Assembly: GCF_051859025.1 (NCBI RefSeq) | Contig: NZ_JBHYGL010000004.1 | Span: 95,755 to 159,754 of the forward strand | DNA length: 64,000 nucleotides | Source: Falsiroseomonas sp051859025 | Lineage (GTDB): Bacteria > Pseudomonadota > Alphaproteobacteria > Acetobacterales > Acetobacteraceae | Direction: 5' to 3' | Shown here: positions 34,260 to 43,552 of the stretch, one piece after another | How positions within the stretch are numbered: position 1 is the stretch's first letter | Layout: each line of letters starts with the position of its first letter | The notes under the pieces: generated by a model | The model's database searches: none | The model's input: the letters and a program-made list of their open reading frames with translations, nothing else | What the model was told of the DNA's origin: nothing | Program-made: the position numbers and the translations under genes

Positions 34260-36386
34260 TCAGGTGCCCGGGTTGAACCAGGCGCCGCGCCAGTCGATGG
34301 CGCCCACGCCGAAGTCGAAGATCACGCTGACCTCGACACCGTCCACACCCTGGACATTGCCGGTGGTGACCTGCGGCCCCTCGGCCCCGTTGAGGTAGCC
34401 GTAGACGTAGACCGGCGCCGCGAAGGGGTCGGAGAACAGGTACCAGCGGTTGGCCGGGATGAGCGGCTCCACCAGCGGCTGCACGAAGCCGGCGTAGACA
34501 TTGGCGTTGCTGGTCTGCGTCGCCTGGACCGAGACCGTGAGCTGGCGCGCCGCGAGTTCCTGGTTCGGCCCGACCAGCAGGCGCATCTGCGAGCCGACCG
34601 CAATGGGCAGGCCGTCCAGCGTGCGCTGGCGCATCACCGCGGCACGCCCCAGCGCGAGATTGCCCAGGTCGAGCAGCGTGCCGGCGGTGGCCTTGTTCAG
34701 CCGCGCGGCGCCGGTGGCAAAGACTGGGGCCGCGCCGGTGACCAGCGTCGGGCCGTCGCCGGTGGCGCTGTTCACCAGGGCATAGGCCGTCGCATTCTCG
34801 AAGTCGGCGACGCGCCGGCCGATCATGCTGGCGAAGTCGGTGAAGGCGCCGAGATCGTCGTTCACCAGCATCTGCCGCGTGACGCGGATGCGCCGCGCGA
34901 AGGTCTGCAGGAACACCAGCTCCTGGCTCTCGGACATGGTGCCGGCCTGGATCTCGCCGTTCTCGGAGAGCGCCACGAGGTTGGGGAAGTCGCCCACGCG
35001 CAGGTGGCGGTGCGGCTTGAAGTCGCGGAAGTCGCGGCGGAGGAACAGCGTGCGGTAGGTCGGCTGTGCCGGGGCATAGGCCGCGAGCAGCATCTTGTTG
35101 GCCGCGGCCGAGAGCAGCGCCGGGAAGTCGCTGGTGGTGTGGAAGGCGCGCTCGGCGAGGATGGTGGGGTTGCGGGGGATGTTGCGCTCGCCGCGGGCGC
35201 GGAGCAGTTCGCCCATCATGTCGGAGGGGCGCCAGCCCATGAACTCGACGTGGCGTCCGGCGCCAGGGCCGGTGTTGGGCGCCTGGTAGCCGGGCATGGA
35301 ACGGGCGGCGAGCGCCTCGGCCATGGCGTCGAGCAGGCTGGCCGGATCGTCCTGGCCGGGGCCGGTCTCCGGCCGCGCCGGCAGGGAGGGGCGCGGCGCG
35401 CTCTGGGCGAAGGCGTCCCAGAGGCGACCGCGCAGCACCTCGGGCGAGATGCGGTCGCGGATGGCGGCCTCGCGCATGGCGTCGAGCATGTCGGGGGTCA
35501 CCAGGCCGCGGGCGGCGGTGAGGACCGGCTCATAGGCGGCGATGCGCTCGACGGCGGCGCGCTCCGCCTCGGCGCGGATGGCGTCGAGGTCGGGGGCCGG
35601 CGGCGCGGCACGGGTCGGCTCGGGCGGAGCGGTGGGCGGGGTGGCGGGCGTCGTGGTCACGGGGCTCTCCTGGGGCATGGTGGTGGGCGACGCAGCGGGC
35701 GGCGCCGGCGCAGGATCCGGCAAAGCCGGCGTCGTCTCGGGCATGGGTGGTTCCTCGGGGATGGTCAGGGCAGGTTCGATGGCCGTGGCGGGGGTGCCCT
35801 GATCCCCCTCGCCACGGATCACGGCCAGGCCGTCCACCGGGACGGGCACGATCGAGATCTCGTAGGGCTCCCAATCCACCGCGCGATGGATGGTCTGGCC
35901 GGTGGCGGCGTCCGGCCGCGGCTCGTAACGGTGTACCCGGTAGCCGACACTGACGGATTGCAGCGTGCCGTCGGCAACGCGCTGCCAGACCGGCTCCACG
36001 TCATCGGCGCCGCTGAATTGCAGCGTGGCGTAGCCGCGGCCGGCCTCGAGGCGGGCGGCGGTGACACGGCCCAGAACATCACGTGTGCCGGCACGGCGGT
36101 GGGTGTCGAGCACCGGCGCGCGGCCCGAGCGCAGCGCGTCCATGCGCACCGCCTCGGGCCGCATGTCGAGTTCCTCGATGATGGGACCGAGGGGTGGGAC
36201 GAAGTTGCGGGCCCGCGCACCGGTGCTCCACACCACCTCGACGGTGCGGGCCGCGCGATTGACTGTGACGGGCGCGGCCAGCGCGCGGCAGGCCACGATC
36301 GACTGCCCAGCGGCGGGAAGTCGATCGGGCAATGGCGTGGCCTCCGGCGCGGAGATGCCTCCGCCCGGCTCGATCGGTTCGGTCAT
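34260..36386 (-). CDS. Prohead protease fused to major capsid protein
   Basis: 708 residues. The N-terminal ~200 residues are an HK97-type prohead protease: VLDTHRRAGTRDVLGRV supplies the catalytic His and LQSVSVGYRVHRYEP the Ser. A proline/alanine-rich linker (about 215-285) is followed by a helical scaffold-like segment (LDAIRAEAERAAVERIAAYE, LVTPDMLDAMREAAIRDRIS). The last ~330 residues are the capsid domain (LPALLSAAANKMLLAAYAPA-like, RDFRDFKPHRHLRVGDFP, LIPANRWYLFSDPF). One frame with no stop runs through all parts. Self-processing to release capsid subunits is expected from HK97 biology. Confidence 0.85.
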   Translation of the reverse strand: MTEPIEPGGGISAPEATPLPDRLPAAGQSIVACRALAAPVTVNRAARTVEVVWSTGARARNFVPPLGPIIEELDMRPEAVRMDALRSGRAPVLDTHRRAGTRDVLGRVTAARLEAGRGYATLQFSGADDVEPVWQRVADGTLQSVSVGYRVHRYEPRPDAATGQTIHRAVDWEPYEISIVPVPVDGLAVIRGEGDQGTPATAIEPALTIPEEPPMPETTPALPDPAPAPPAASPTTMPQESPVTTTPATPPTAPPEPTRAAPPAPDLDAIRAEAERAAVERIAAYEPVLTAARGLVTPDMLDAMREAAIRDRISPEVLRGRLWDAFAQSAPRPSLPARPETGPGQDDPASLLDAMAEALAARSMPGYQAPNTGPGAGRHVEFMGWRPSDMMGELLRARGERNIPRNPTILAERAFHTTSDFPALLSAAANKMLLAAYAPAQPTYRTLFLRRDFRDFKPHRHLRVGDFPNLVALSENGEIQAGTMSESQELVFLQTFARRIRVTRQMLVNDDLGAFTDFASMIGRRVADFENATAYALVNSATGDGPTLVTGAAPVFATGAARLNKATAGTLLDLGNLALGRAAVMRQRTLDGLPIAVGSQMRLLVGPNQELAARQLTVSVQATQTSNANVYAGFVQPLVEPLIPANRWYLFSDPFAAPVYVYGYLNGAEGPQVTTGNVQGVDGVEVSVIFDFGVGAIDWRGAWFNPGT

Positions 36387-36403
36387 GTCGAAGAATCCTG
36401 GGC

Positions 36404-37891
36404 TTAGGGCGCCGTGAAGCCCTGGAGGTTGGCGATCACCACCGCCCCCGCCGTCACCGCCTGGATGTTCAGCGCGGCATTGGCCGTGGTGCGTAGGGGT
36501 GTCGGGAAGTCGATGTTGGTGGGGCCGAGATTGGCCGGCAGCAGCGCGCGCCAGACCGGCGTGACGCCGTCGCGGATCTGGAACTCCGAGGCCGTGGCGC
36601 TGGCGTTCTGGACCTGCATGCCGGTCACGTAGCGGCGGATGCCGGCGCCGGCCGCGGCCTGCACCGCGGTGTCGCTGCCGGTGGCGATGCCGGCCATCGG
36701 CCCCGCATAGGTCCAGTCCGCCTCCGGGATGGCATAGGGCTTGGTGACGATCGCGCCGATCAGCGTCGCCAGCAGGTCGACACCGCGCGCGGTGGTCACC
36801 GCCACCGGGTTGGCGGAGTAGCCCGTGGCAGCGAGCACCGGCACCGCGCCGGCCGTGTTGCGCGCCTGGCCGCCGACCACGCTCAGCGCGGGGGCCGCGG
36901 CGGTCAGCACGTTCACGCCGATCCCCTGGCCGGCGACGGCATTGGCGCGGCCTGCGGTGATCGCGGTGGTGAGCTCGGCATAGTCGGAGATCGAGACGAA
37001 TTGCAGCCGGAGATCGGTGTTGGAGGCCGGCGCCAGATTGCGGCTGATCGTTGCCCAGCCGGTGTTCACATAGGCGCCGGTGAAGGTGGAGCCGACCAGG
37101 TCGAAGTTGTTCGCGTCGATCACCGTGATGGTGAAGGTGCCGTTTGCCCCCGGCACGCCGGCGACATTGGCCACCGTCACAGAATCCGAGGTCGCATAGC
37201 CATGGGCAGCGCGGGTGATGCGCACCGCGCTGCTGCCGTTGTTGGCCACCGCCGAGATGCCGTGGAAGACCTGCCGGTTCCGCACGCGGATGCGAAAGCG
37301 ATACAGCGCCGCGGGGTCGGGCAGCTGCTGCTGGCGCGCGTAGGAGCTGGCGCGCAGCCCGGTGCCGTCCAGCGCGCGACCATGGAAGTAGCATTCGTCG
37401 CTGTTGGGCTCGAGCTCCAGCACCGACCAGCCGGCCGGGGCCGTGGTGGGGATGGTGACGCCCGAGGCGGTGCCAAGCCGCGGCGCGCCATCGCTGCCCA
37501 CCTCATAATTGGCGAGCGTGGCGCTGATGCCGTCCAGGCGCCAGGCAACGATGTTGCGCTCGTCGGGCTGGCTGGTCTCGGGCGTGACGCTCACGAGTTC
37601 CAGCCAGGCCGTCTGACCTGCGATGCGCTGGCTGAGGTTCAGCGCGACCATCGCGCGCAGCGGCAGCATGAAGCTCTGGCGGCTGAGCAGGACCAACTCG
37701 TCGTCGAGCGTGGTGCCAGTGGAGATCTGCGCGGTGCCGTTGGCCACGACGAGGGCCATGCCGCTGCCGGTGGACAGCACCTCCCAGCGGGTCGGGTTGA
37801 TGGTGTCGCCGCCAAAATTGTCGCGGAAGCGCCGGCGCATGCTCTTCACCCGCAGCATATCGTCGGCCCAGTCATAGCCGCCTGGGATCAT
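36404..37891 (-). CDS. Phage protein of unknown function between portal and protease/capsid genes
   Basis: 495 residues starting MIPGGYDWADDMLRVKSMRR, with ATGA overlap with the portal stop. The N-terminal half looks like a beta-sandwich or lectin-like domain (NPTRWEVLSTGSGMALVVAN, LLSRQSFMLPLRAMVALNLS). The middle (ITRAAHGYATSDSVTVANVA, GTFTITVIDANNFDLVGSTF) resembles a beta-rich adhesion or Ig-like module. The C-terminal part is Ala/Thr-rich. I do not recognise the family. The location in the head module is odd for an adhesin; a capsid-decorating fibre is one possibility. Confidence 0.6.
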   Translation of the reverse strand: MIPGGYDWADDMLRVKSMRRRFRDNFGGDTINPTRWEVLSTGSGMALVVANGTAQISTGTTLDDELVLLSRQSFMLPLRAMVALNLSQRIAGQTAWLELVSVTPETSQPDERNIVAWRLDGISATLANYEVGSDGAPRLGTASGVTIPTTAPAGWSVLELEPNSDECYFHGRALDGTGLRASSYARQQQLPDPAALYRFRIRVRNRQVFHGISAVANNGSSAVRITRAAHGYATSDSVTVANVAGVPGANGTFTITVIDANNFDLVGSTFTGAYVNTGWATISRNLAPASNTDLRLQFVSISDYAELTTAITAGRANAVAGQGIGVNVLTAAAPALSVVGGQARNTAGAVPVLAATGYSANPVAVTTARGVDLLATLIGAIVTKPYAIPEADWTYAGPMAGIATGSDTAVQAAAGAGIRRYVTGMQVQNASATASEFQIRDGVTPVWRALLPANLGPTNIDFPTPLRTTANAALNIQAVTAGAVVIANLQGFTAP

Positions 37892-39378
37892 GGGGGAGCT
37901 CCTGTGGAAGTGGCCGGCGGCTCGGCGCGCGGACTGGCTGCACCGGTGGCGGCGATCTCGATGGCGGCGAGCTGGGCGGCGTCCTGGGCAGCACCGGATT
38001 TCGCGACGCGGCGCGGATCGCTGTCGAGCGAGAGACCCGCCTCGTCGAGCAGGGCGTTGGCCTCGCGGATCATCTCGACGACCTGGCGGAAGTCGTAGCC
38101 GAAGGCGCCCACCGCCTCGGGCTGCGGCACGAAGCCGGCCCGGACCTGCGCGATGAGGGCGGTGGTGTCTTTGAGCGGGTCGATCATCTCGTGCGCGGGC
38201 GGGACGTGGGACAGGCCTTCCGGCACGTCCGCGCCCCACAGCCCGAGCAGCGCACCCTGGGCGTGGAAGCGCTCTGCAATCGGCCGCACCAGCATCGGGA
38301 TCAGCATGCCGTACTGCACCTGCTCGCAGAGGCGGCGGAACTCGATCTTGCCGGCGCGGAGTGACGAGTAATTCGCCTGGGTGAGATCGCCGGCCACCTG
38401 GTCGTAGGTCAGGCCCGTGCCGACGGCGGAGGCTTCCAGCGCGTGGCGGGCAAAGGCCGCATGCGATCCACCCCCACTCGGATTGACCACCTCCACGGAT
38501 CCCATGCCCCGGCGGTAGAGGATCATGCCCGGCTCGAAGCTCTCGACCGTCCGCCCCTGCGCGTCGCGAAGCAGCCCCGACGCCGGGCCGGTCATGGCGT
38601 CGTCGCCATCCTCCGACACCACCGCGGCCAGGCACGCCTCGATCTTGGCCTTCATCAGCAGCGCAGCCTCGTAATCGCCGAGATCGCGCAGGCGAGTGAG
38701 CACCGGCGCCAGCCAGGAGACGTCGCGCAGCTGGCCGGGCCGGCGCTTGCGGTAGATGTGCAGCACGTCGCGAGCGGGGACGCGCTGGCTGCTCATCCAG
38801 GTCGCACCACCCGGCAGAGCCCAGGACGCGCCTGGGTGCACGCGGTGCAGCCAATAGCCGACCGGCTCCCCCGCCTCGCCCAGGCCGATCCCTTGCAGCG
38901 TGGGGATGCCCTCGATGACGCCCTGGCGCGCCGTATCGAGGTGGTCGCTCTCCAGCACCTGCAGCCGCAGGCCGATCGGGTTCGCCGGCGTGATGTCGGC
39001 GGGCAGCAGGCGGACGAAGCATTCGCCGCTCTCGACGACGGCGCGCATGACCAGCGCCTGCAGGCCATAGAGGTCGAGGCGCCCCTCCGCGTCGCAGGCG
39101 GTGCTGTCGGACCAGCGCCGCCACGCCTCGGCATGGGGTTTGTCCGGCCAGCGGGTTGTGATGCCGGCGCCGACGGCATTTCCAGTCCAGAGATCGACAA
39201 TGCGGGCGGCATACGGGTCGTTGCGCACGGCGTCACGGGCGCGGCGCGCCACGGTGGGCGCGGCGGCACCGACCTCGGCCGTGGCGCTGCTGCCCGAGGC
39301 CGCCCAGCTCGAGGCCCGAGTGTCCTGCGCGGCGGCATAGCCACGCAGCGCGTGCCATGCATCGCGGAGACGCCCCAT
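37888..39378 (-). CDS. Portal protein (lambda gpB family)
   Basis: 496 residues: VARRARDAVRNDPYAARIVD, WTGNAVGAGITTRWP, HIYRKRRPGQLRDVSWLAP, and GLTYDQVAGDLTQANYSSLR are typical of lambda-type portals. The portal forms the dodecameric ring for packaging and tail attachment. The Ala/Pro-rich C-terminus (SPRAEPPATSTGAPP) is disordered. It overlaps gpW upstream by one base and the unknown head gene downstream by ATGA. Confidence 0.93.
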   Translation of the reverse strand: MGRLRDAWHALRGYAAAQDTRASSWAASGSSATAEVGAAAPTVARRARDAVRNDPYAARIVDLWTGNAVGAGITTRWPDKPHAEAWRRWSDSTACDAEGRLDLYGLQALVMRAVVESGECFVRLLPADITPANPIGLRLQVLESDHLDTARQGVIEGIPTLQGIGLGEAGEPVGYWLHRVHPGASWALPGGATWMSSQRVPARDVLHIYRKRRPGQLRDVSWLAPVLTRLRDLGDYEAALLMKAKIEACLAAVVSEDGDDAMTGPASGLLRDAQGRTVESFEPGMILYRRGMGSVEVVNPSGGGSHAAFARHALEASAVGTGLTYDQVAGDLTQANYSSLRAGKIEFRRLCEQVQYGMLIPMLVRPIAERFHAQGALLGLWGADVPEGLSHVPPAHEMIDPLKDTTALIAQVRAGFVPQPEAVGAFGYDFRQVVEMIREANALLDEAGLSLDSDPRRVAKSGAAQDAAQLAAIEIAATGAASPRAEPPATSTGAPP

Positions 39379-39617
39379 CACCTGCTGCCCTCGCGCGAGA
39401 AGCTGGCGAAGGTCACGTTCGGGCGACGGGCGGCGGCGTTCTCCGCGGCGTGGAGGACGGACAGGGCGCGGTCGAGTTCGTCCAACGAGCGGTACTCCAC
39501 CGTGCGGCCGTCGAGGGTCACGCGCGTGGTTCCGCCGGTGAAGGCAGCCGCCAGGACGGCGGCACGGGTGCCGGCAGGCTGCGCCAGCGCCCAGGCGAGG
39601 ACGGTCGGGTCCATCAC
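39378..39617 (-). CDS. gpW-like head completion protein
   Basis: 79 residues: MDPTVLAWALAQPAGTRAAV, then a beta-hairpin TRVTLDGRTVEYRSLDELDR and a helix ALSVLHAAENAAARR. This is the gpW pattern (helix, short hairpin, helix) and the gene lies between terminase and portal as in lambda. The protein joins head and tail by plugging the portal. Confidence 0.75.
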   Translation of the reverse strand: MMDPTVLAWALAQPAGTRAAVLAAAFTGGTTRVTLDGRTVEYRSLDELDRALSVLHAAENAAARRPNVTFASFSREGSR

Positions 39618-39626
39618 GTCCTCCTT

Positions 39627-41540
39627 TCAGCGAAGCCAGCCGTTGCGCGGCGCCAGCCAGCCCCGCGGGCGCTGGGTGTCGGGTCCCGGTGCCGGCGCGG
39701 CCTGCGACGCAGGCGATGGGTCCGGGACATTCCCGGCGGCGGGAGCCTCGCTCGGTCGCAGCGGGGCATCGGCGATCTGGTCCCGCAGCTGCTGCCAAAA
39801 CCGATCGCCATAACGGTCGGCGCCGAGCAGCCAGAGCGCCGCACGCGCCAGCACCGCGCAGTCCAGCGCCTCATTGCGTTGCCGCAGCTTGGCCCATTCC
39901 TGCCGCGCGAAGCCCCGCCGATCCTTCGTGGTGCGCAGCTGCTCCGCGACCAGCTGCTTGACCCACTCCGCCTCGGTCGCGCGCGGCAGATGCACCCAGC
40001 CAGGCGGGAGCTCCTCAGCATCCCCGCGGCCGAGCCAGAGCCGGCGATAGAGATCGGCCTTCCAGGTCGAGACCGACACGGTCCAGAGCTTCAGACCGCG
40101 CCGCAGCTTCTGGCCGTTGACCAGCGCATCCACCGGCGTCGGCCCTTGGACCGGCTGCGCCCGGTTCCAACCGTCTACGCCCTTGGTCGGCGCGATGCGC
40201 GGATCGCGCAGCCGCCGAAGATGGCCGTAGACGGCAGCTGTATCGCGGCCACCGGTGTCGACGCAAAGCCGGGCGATGCGCATGGCGCCGCCGCCGTGCC
40301 GCGGCCAGTCGCGCGCCAGCACCCGGGCGAGTTCGTCCCAGGGCTCGCGATCCCGCGGGCTGCCAGGGATGACCACATGGTCGACGAGCCAGGACGAGAA
40401 GCCCTCCGCCCAGCCCCAGACGTCGCATTCGAGGCGATCGTCCTGCACGTCCACGCCCGCGGTCAGCACGAGCGCGCCGGGCGGCACCACGCCCATCGAA
40501 AAGTCCTCGCGCCGCTCGACCAGGCGCTCCCAATCCGGCGCCTCACCCTGCTCCTGCCAGGTTTCGCCCAGGACGGTGTTCTTGAAGGTCTTGATATCCT
40601 CGGGCTTGCCCTGGGCTGCCTCCCAATCGCGGGCGATCTGCTCCCAGGACAGCCAGCCCACAGGCGAATAGAGCGCCGAGATGTGGAAACCGATGGTGTG
40701 CGGGTCCTGGCCCTCGGCCGTCGCGCGCCATTCACCGCCGCTGAGCATCGCGGTCTTTTCATGCTCCTGCATCGGGTGGTCGCAGGCAGTGCAATGATAC
40801 CGCGCGGTCTCCGGCGCCCCTTTCTCCCAGAGCAGCCGCTCAAAGCGCAGCCACTGCATCTCCCCGCAGGCCGTGCACGGCACGAAGAAACGCCGCTGGT
40901 CGGAGGCCTGGTACTCCCGCTCGATCCGGCTGCGGCCCGCGATGGTGGGCGTGCTGACCAGGAACGCCTTGCGGCGCCAGCCGAAGGTCCGCGCCCGAGC
41001 CTCGGCGAGCGCGATCGGGTCGCCCTCGCCGGCGACATCGCCGGGATAGGCATCCACCTCATCGAGGAACAGGAACCGCGCCGTCATGGAGCGCAGCCCG
41101 ACCGCGCTGTTCGCGCCCGTCAGCACGAGGATGCCGCCGGGGAATTCCTTCGACAGCATCGTGTCGCCGCTGTCGCGCGCACGGGCTGGTGCCACACGCT
41201 CGCGCAGCGCCGGCGTTTCCTCTAGCAGCGGGTCGATGCGCTGCCTGGAAAACCGCTTGGCCAGTTCCACGGTCGGCTGCACCGCCAGCGCGGGTGCTGG
41301 CACATGGTGCATGATGTAGCCGAGCCAGTTATTGCCGCTTTCCGTGGCGCCGACCTGCGCACCCTTCATGAACACGACGCGCCGGGCGGGATGCACCGCG
41401 GACAGCGCGTCCATCACGTCCTTGAGGTAAGGCGTGCGGCTGGTGCGCCACGGGCCCGGCTCGGCCGAGGCGCGGCTGCCGAGCATGCGATGGCGCTCGG
41501 CCCATTCCGATACGGTGAGCTGCGGCGGCGGCCGGAGCAT
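39627..41540 (-). CDS. Terminase large subunit (gpA family)
   Basis: 637 residues. The ATPase shows an atypical Walker A, VVFMKGAQVGATESG, as in the lambda gpA family, and a Walker B, ARFLFLDEVDAYPG. The nuclease part has LTAGVDVQDDRLE and CVDTGGRDT. A zinc-ribbon-like insert (CTACGEMQW, YHCTACDHPM) lies near residues 215-265. It packages DNA into proheads and cuts concatemers. The small subunit gene lies immediately upstream. Confidence 0.95.
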   Translation of the reverse strand: MLRPPPQLTVSEWAERHRMLGSRASAEPGPWRTSRTPYLKDVMDALSAVHPARRVVFMKGAQVGATESGNNWLGYIMHHVPAPALAVQPTVELAKRFSRQRIDPLLEETPALRERVAPARARDSGDTMLSKEFPGGILVLTGANSAVGLRSMTARFLFLDEVDAYPGDVAGEGDPIALAEARARTFGWRRKAFLVSTPTIAGRSRIEREYQASDQRRFFVPCTACGEMQWLRFERLLWEKGAPETARYHCTACDHPMQEHEKTAMLSGGEWRATAEGQDPHTIGFHISALYSPVGWLSWEQIARDWEAAQGKPEDIKTFKNTVLGETWQEQGEAPDWERLVERREDFSMGVVPPGALVLTAGVDVQDDRLECDVWGWAEGFSSWLVDHVVIPGSPRDREPWDELARVLARDWPRHGGGAMRIARLCVDTGGRDTAAVYGHLRRLRDPRIAPTKGVDGWNRAQPVQGPTPVDALVNGQKLRRGLKLWTVSVSTWKADLYRRLWLGRGDAEELPPGWVHLPRATEAEWVKQLVAEQLRTTKDRRGFARQEWAKLRQRNEALDCAVLARAALWLLGADRYGDRFWQQLRDQIADAPLRPSEAPAAGNVPDPSPASQAAPAPGPDTQRPRGWLAPRNGWLR

Positions 41541-41565
41541 GGCGCCGACACGCCGGCGCGCATGC

Positions 41566-42081
41566 TCACGGCTGCGGAGACCGATTCCCTCCGAGGCCTG
41601 CTGGATCGAAGCGATCGGCCGCCTCCGTCAGCAGGTCGTTGATGTGGCTCTGCAGGATGGTCTGCAGCAGATGCGGGTCGACGCTGATCTCAGCGGCGAT
41701 CAGGCCGGAGACCCGGGCCGGCCAGTTCAGCAGCGCGTCGCGCATGGTGCTGCCGATCTCGTCGAGCGCGGCATTGGCCTCGGTGACATCGACCAGGCGG
41801 CGCTTGGTCTCGTCCAGCGAGAGGCGCTGCGCCTCCACCTTCAGGGCGAGCTGCGCGACCTTCAGCCGGGCGAACGGCGTGCCGTCTGCGCCAACACCGC
41901 TGGCCAGGGGCGAGCGGGCGGGATCGGCGGTTTCGGTCAGGCGGCGGCGGGTCTTGTCGATGTCCCACTGGCCGTCCGGTTCACGGGCGATGCGGCCCGC
42001 GCGTTCGGCTTTGTGGATGGCGGTGTCACTGACGCCGAGGCGTCGCGCGGCCTCGCGTGTGGAGGCGGTCAGTTCCGGCAT
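41566..42081 (-). CDS. Terminase small subunit (Nu1-like)
   Basis: 171 residues from the ATG at 42081, preceded by GGGAGGT at good spacing; an in-frame start at 42102 is less well supported. The N-terminal ~50 residues are a winged-helix/MerR-type DNA-binding domain (STREAARRLGVSDTAIHKAE, GQWDIDKTRRRL). The C-terminal half is helical (LDEIGSTMRDALLNWPARVS). It recognises the cos or pac site. Its DNA-binding domain closely resembles that of the small protein at 51121-51522. Confidence 0.85.
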   Translation of the reverse strand: MPELTASTREAARRLGVSDTAIHKAERAGRIAREPDGQWDIDKTRRRLTETADPARSPLASGVGADGTPFARLKVAQLALKVEAQRLSLDETKRRLVDVTEANAALDEIGSTMRDALLNWPARVSGLIAAEISVDPHLLQTILQSHINDLLTEAADRFDPAGLGGNRSPQP

Positions 42082-42171
42082 GGCGGCGACCTCCCGCCGC
42101 ACGTGATGGTCAGCACGAGCAAGGGCCCGCTACCGTCCGGTGGCGGGCCCTCGACGTGTCCGGCTCCGTGG

Positions 42172-43029
42172 TCAGGCCGGCAGGTGGTAAATGGTGAAGG
42201 AGCCCTTCGCCCCCGTCTTGTTGGGGCCGACCATCCGCTCGCGCGACATCACCTCGACCGCGTGGCCCTTCTTCTTCAGCCCGGCGAAGAAGCCGCGGAC
42301 CGTGTGCTGTGCCCAGCCGGTTGCCTCGGCGATCTGCGCGACGGTCGCGCCCTCGGCCCGGCGCAGCATGGCCAGCACCTGCTCCTGCTTCGTGCCCTCC
42401 CGCGGCTTGCGCGGCGCTCCGGCCTCGCGCGGGGCGCGGGCCGGCTTGCCAGCGAGCAGGGTGCGCAGCGCCTCCATCGGGGCATCGAGCGCGGCGATCA
42501 TGTCCGTGGCGCGGTTGGCCTCGTCATCCCAAGCGGCGAGCACCGCCGCGGCAGCGCCGCGCAGGCTGGTGCGCGGCGTGGCGCTGCGCACCGCCAGGGC
42601 CTGGTCGAGCATGGCGATCTCCTCCGTCAGGGGCGCGGGCTGGGCGGCTTCAGCGACCTTGGCGTCCTGTGTCGCGGGCTCCGCGGCGGGCGCCACCGTG
42701 GGCGCCGTGTGGGGCACGCTGCCCTCGATGCCCGAGCAGTCGGGCTCGCCGGCCCCCGCGTCGCCCTCGTTCGGGTCGATGCCGATGGCGCGCAGCCCCT
42801 CGTCGGTGATGCGCGCCACGATCCAGGTGCCGTCGTCGTCCTGGCGCCAGCCGAGACCGACATGCTCCCGCGGCGCGTTGATCTCGGTCAGAAGGTTGTT
42901 CTTGATCAGGCTGCGGAACACCGCGTTGCGGGCCGCGGCCGGCAGGGTCTTCGGCGCGCGGGCCAGGCCCATCTCGTGCTGCGCGGCGGCGCTGAGGATC
43001 ACGCGCTGGCTGTCGGAAAGCTTGGTCAT
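42172..43029 (-). CDS. DUF3489-type protein with C-terminal winged helix
   Basis: 285 residues. The N-terminus (KLSDSQRVILSAAAQHEMGL, LPAAARNAVFRSLIKNNLL) and the C-terminus (TKQEQVLAMLRRAEGATVAQ, ATGWAQHTVRGFFAGLKKKG) both look like helix-turn-helix modules, the latter being DUF3489. A Pro/Ala-rich linker joins them. DUF3489 proteins recur in alphaproteobacterial prophages and are probable DNA-binding regulators. It lies just upstream of the terminase genes, so late-gene regulation is possible. Confidence 0.75.
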   Translation of the reverse strand: MTKLSDSQRVILSAAAQHEMGLARAPKTLPAAARNAVFRSLIKNNLLTEINAPREHVGLGWRQDDDGTWIVARITDEGLRAIGIDPNEGDAGAGEPDCSGIEGSVPHTAPTVAPAAEPATQDAKVAEAAQPAPLTEEIAMLDQALAVRSATPRTSLRGAAAAVLAAWDDEANRATDMIAALDAPMEALRTLLAGKPARAPREAGAPRKPREGTKQEQVLAMLRRAEGATVAQIAEATGWAQHTVRGFFAGLKKKGHAVEVMSRERMVGPNKTGAKGSFTIYHLPA

Positions 43030-43124
43030 CCTGGTGGTCTCCGGTTCCGGGTGCCGACCATCGGCCCCTACTGCCGGGAGCCCCGCCGGCGCTGCCGGTC
43101 GGGGCGGTGCGGAAGTGGCCCGCG

Positions 43125-43361
43125 TCAGGCTTCGTATTCGCCGCGGCGGAAATGCCCGTCCGCGATGTCCTTCAGCTTCGCGGTGGCGTCCGAAAGCCAG
43201 GCGGCCTCGCCCCAGAGCACCGTCTCCGGATCCGCGCCGAAGTGGTCCGCGCTGGCCTGGGTGAGTTCCGCTAGGAGAGCGTCGAATTCGGCCTTCTTCG
43301 CCAGGAAGGCGGCCAGGCTGTTCTCCTGGTTGCGGGCGGCGCGGGCTTCGCGGTCGGTCAT
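43125..43361 (-). CDS. Small phage protein, unknown
   Basis: 78 residues from the ATG at 43361. Helical and acidic: EARAARNQENSLAAFLAKKA, FDALLAELTQASADHFGADP, VLWGEAAWLSDATAKLKDIA. No family recognised. It is in line with the DUF3489 gene 95 bases downstream. Confidence 0.6.
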   Translation of the reverse strand: MTDREARAARNQENSLAAFLAKKAEFDALLAELTQASADHFGADPETVLWGEAAWLSDATAKLKDIADGHFRRGEYEA

Positions 43362-43552
43362 GGTGGTCTCCGTCTGTTGCTGCAGGGCATCCCCTGCGTG
43401 TGACGGACCATTCGCGCTGTGGCGCGCACGAGCCAAGCAAGATGCAGCGTTATCTTATTGCTATGATTGAGCTTCTTGGATCGTCAGATGATCCTGGCTG
43501 CTCCGAAGACCGGCGCCCTGGCGCAGAGCAACTGAGGGGCCATGTCTGCGGC

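Noticed and set aside
34170..36407. Plus-strand frame of about 745 codons opposite the protease/capsid gene
   Set aside because: It is the antisense shadow of a clearly coding frame; composition is Gly/Arg/His-rich and repetitive.
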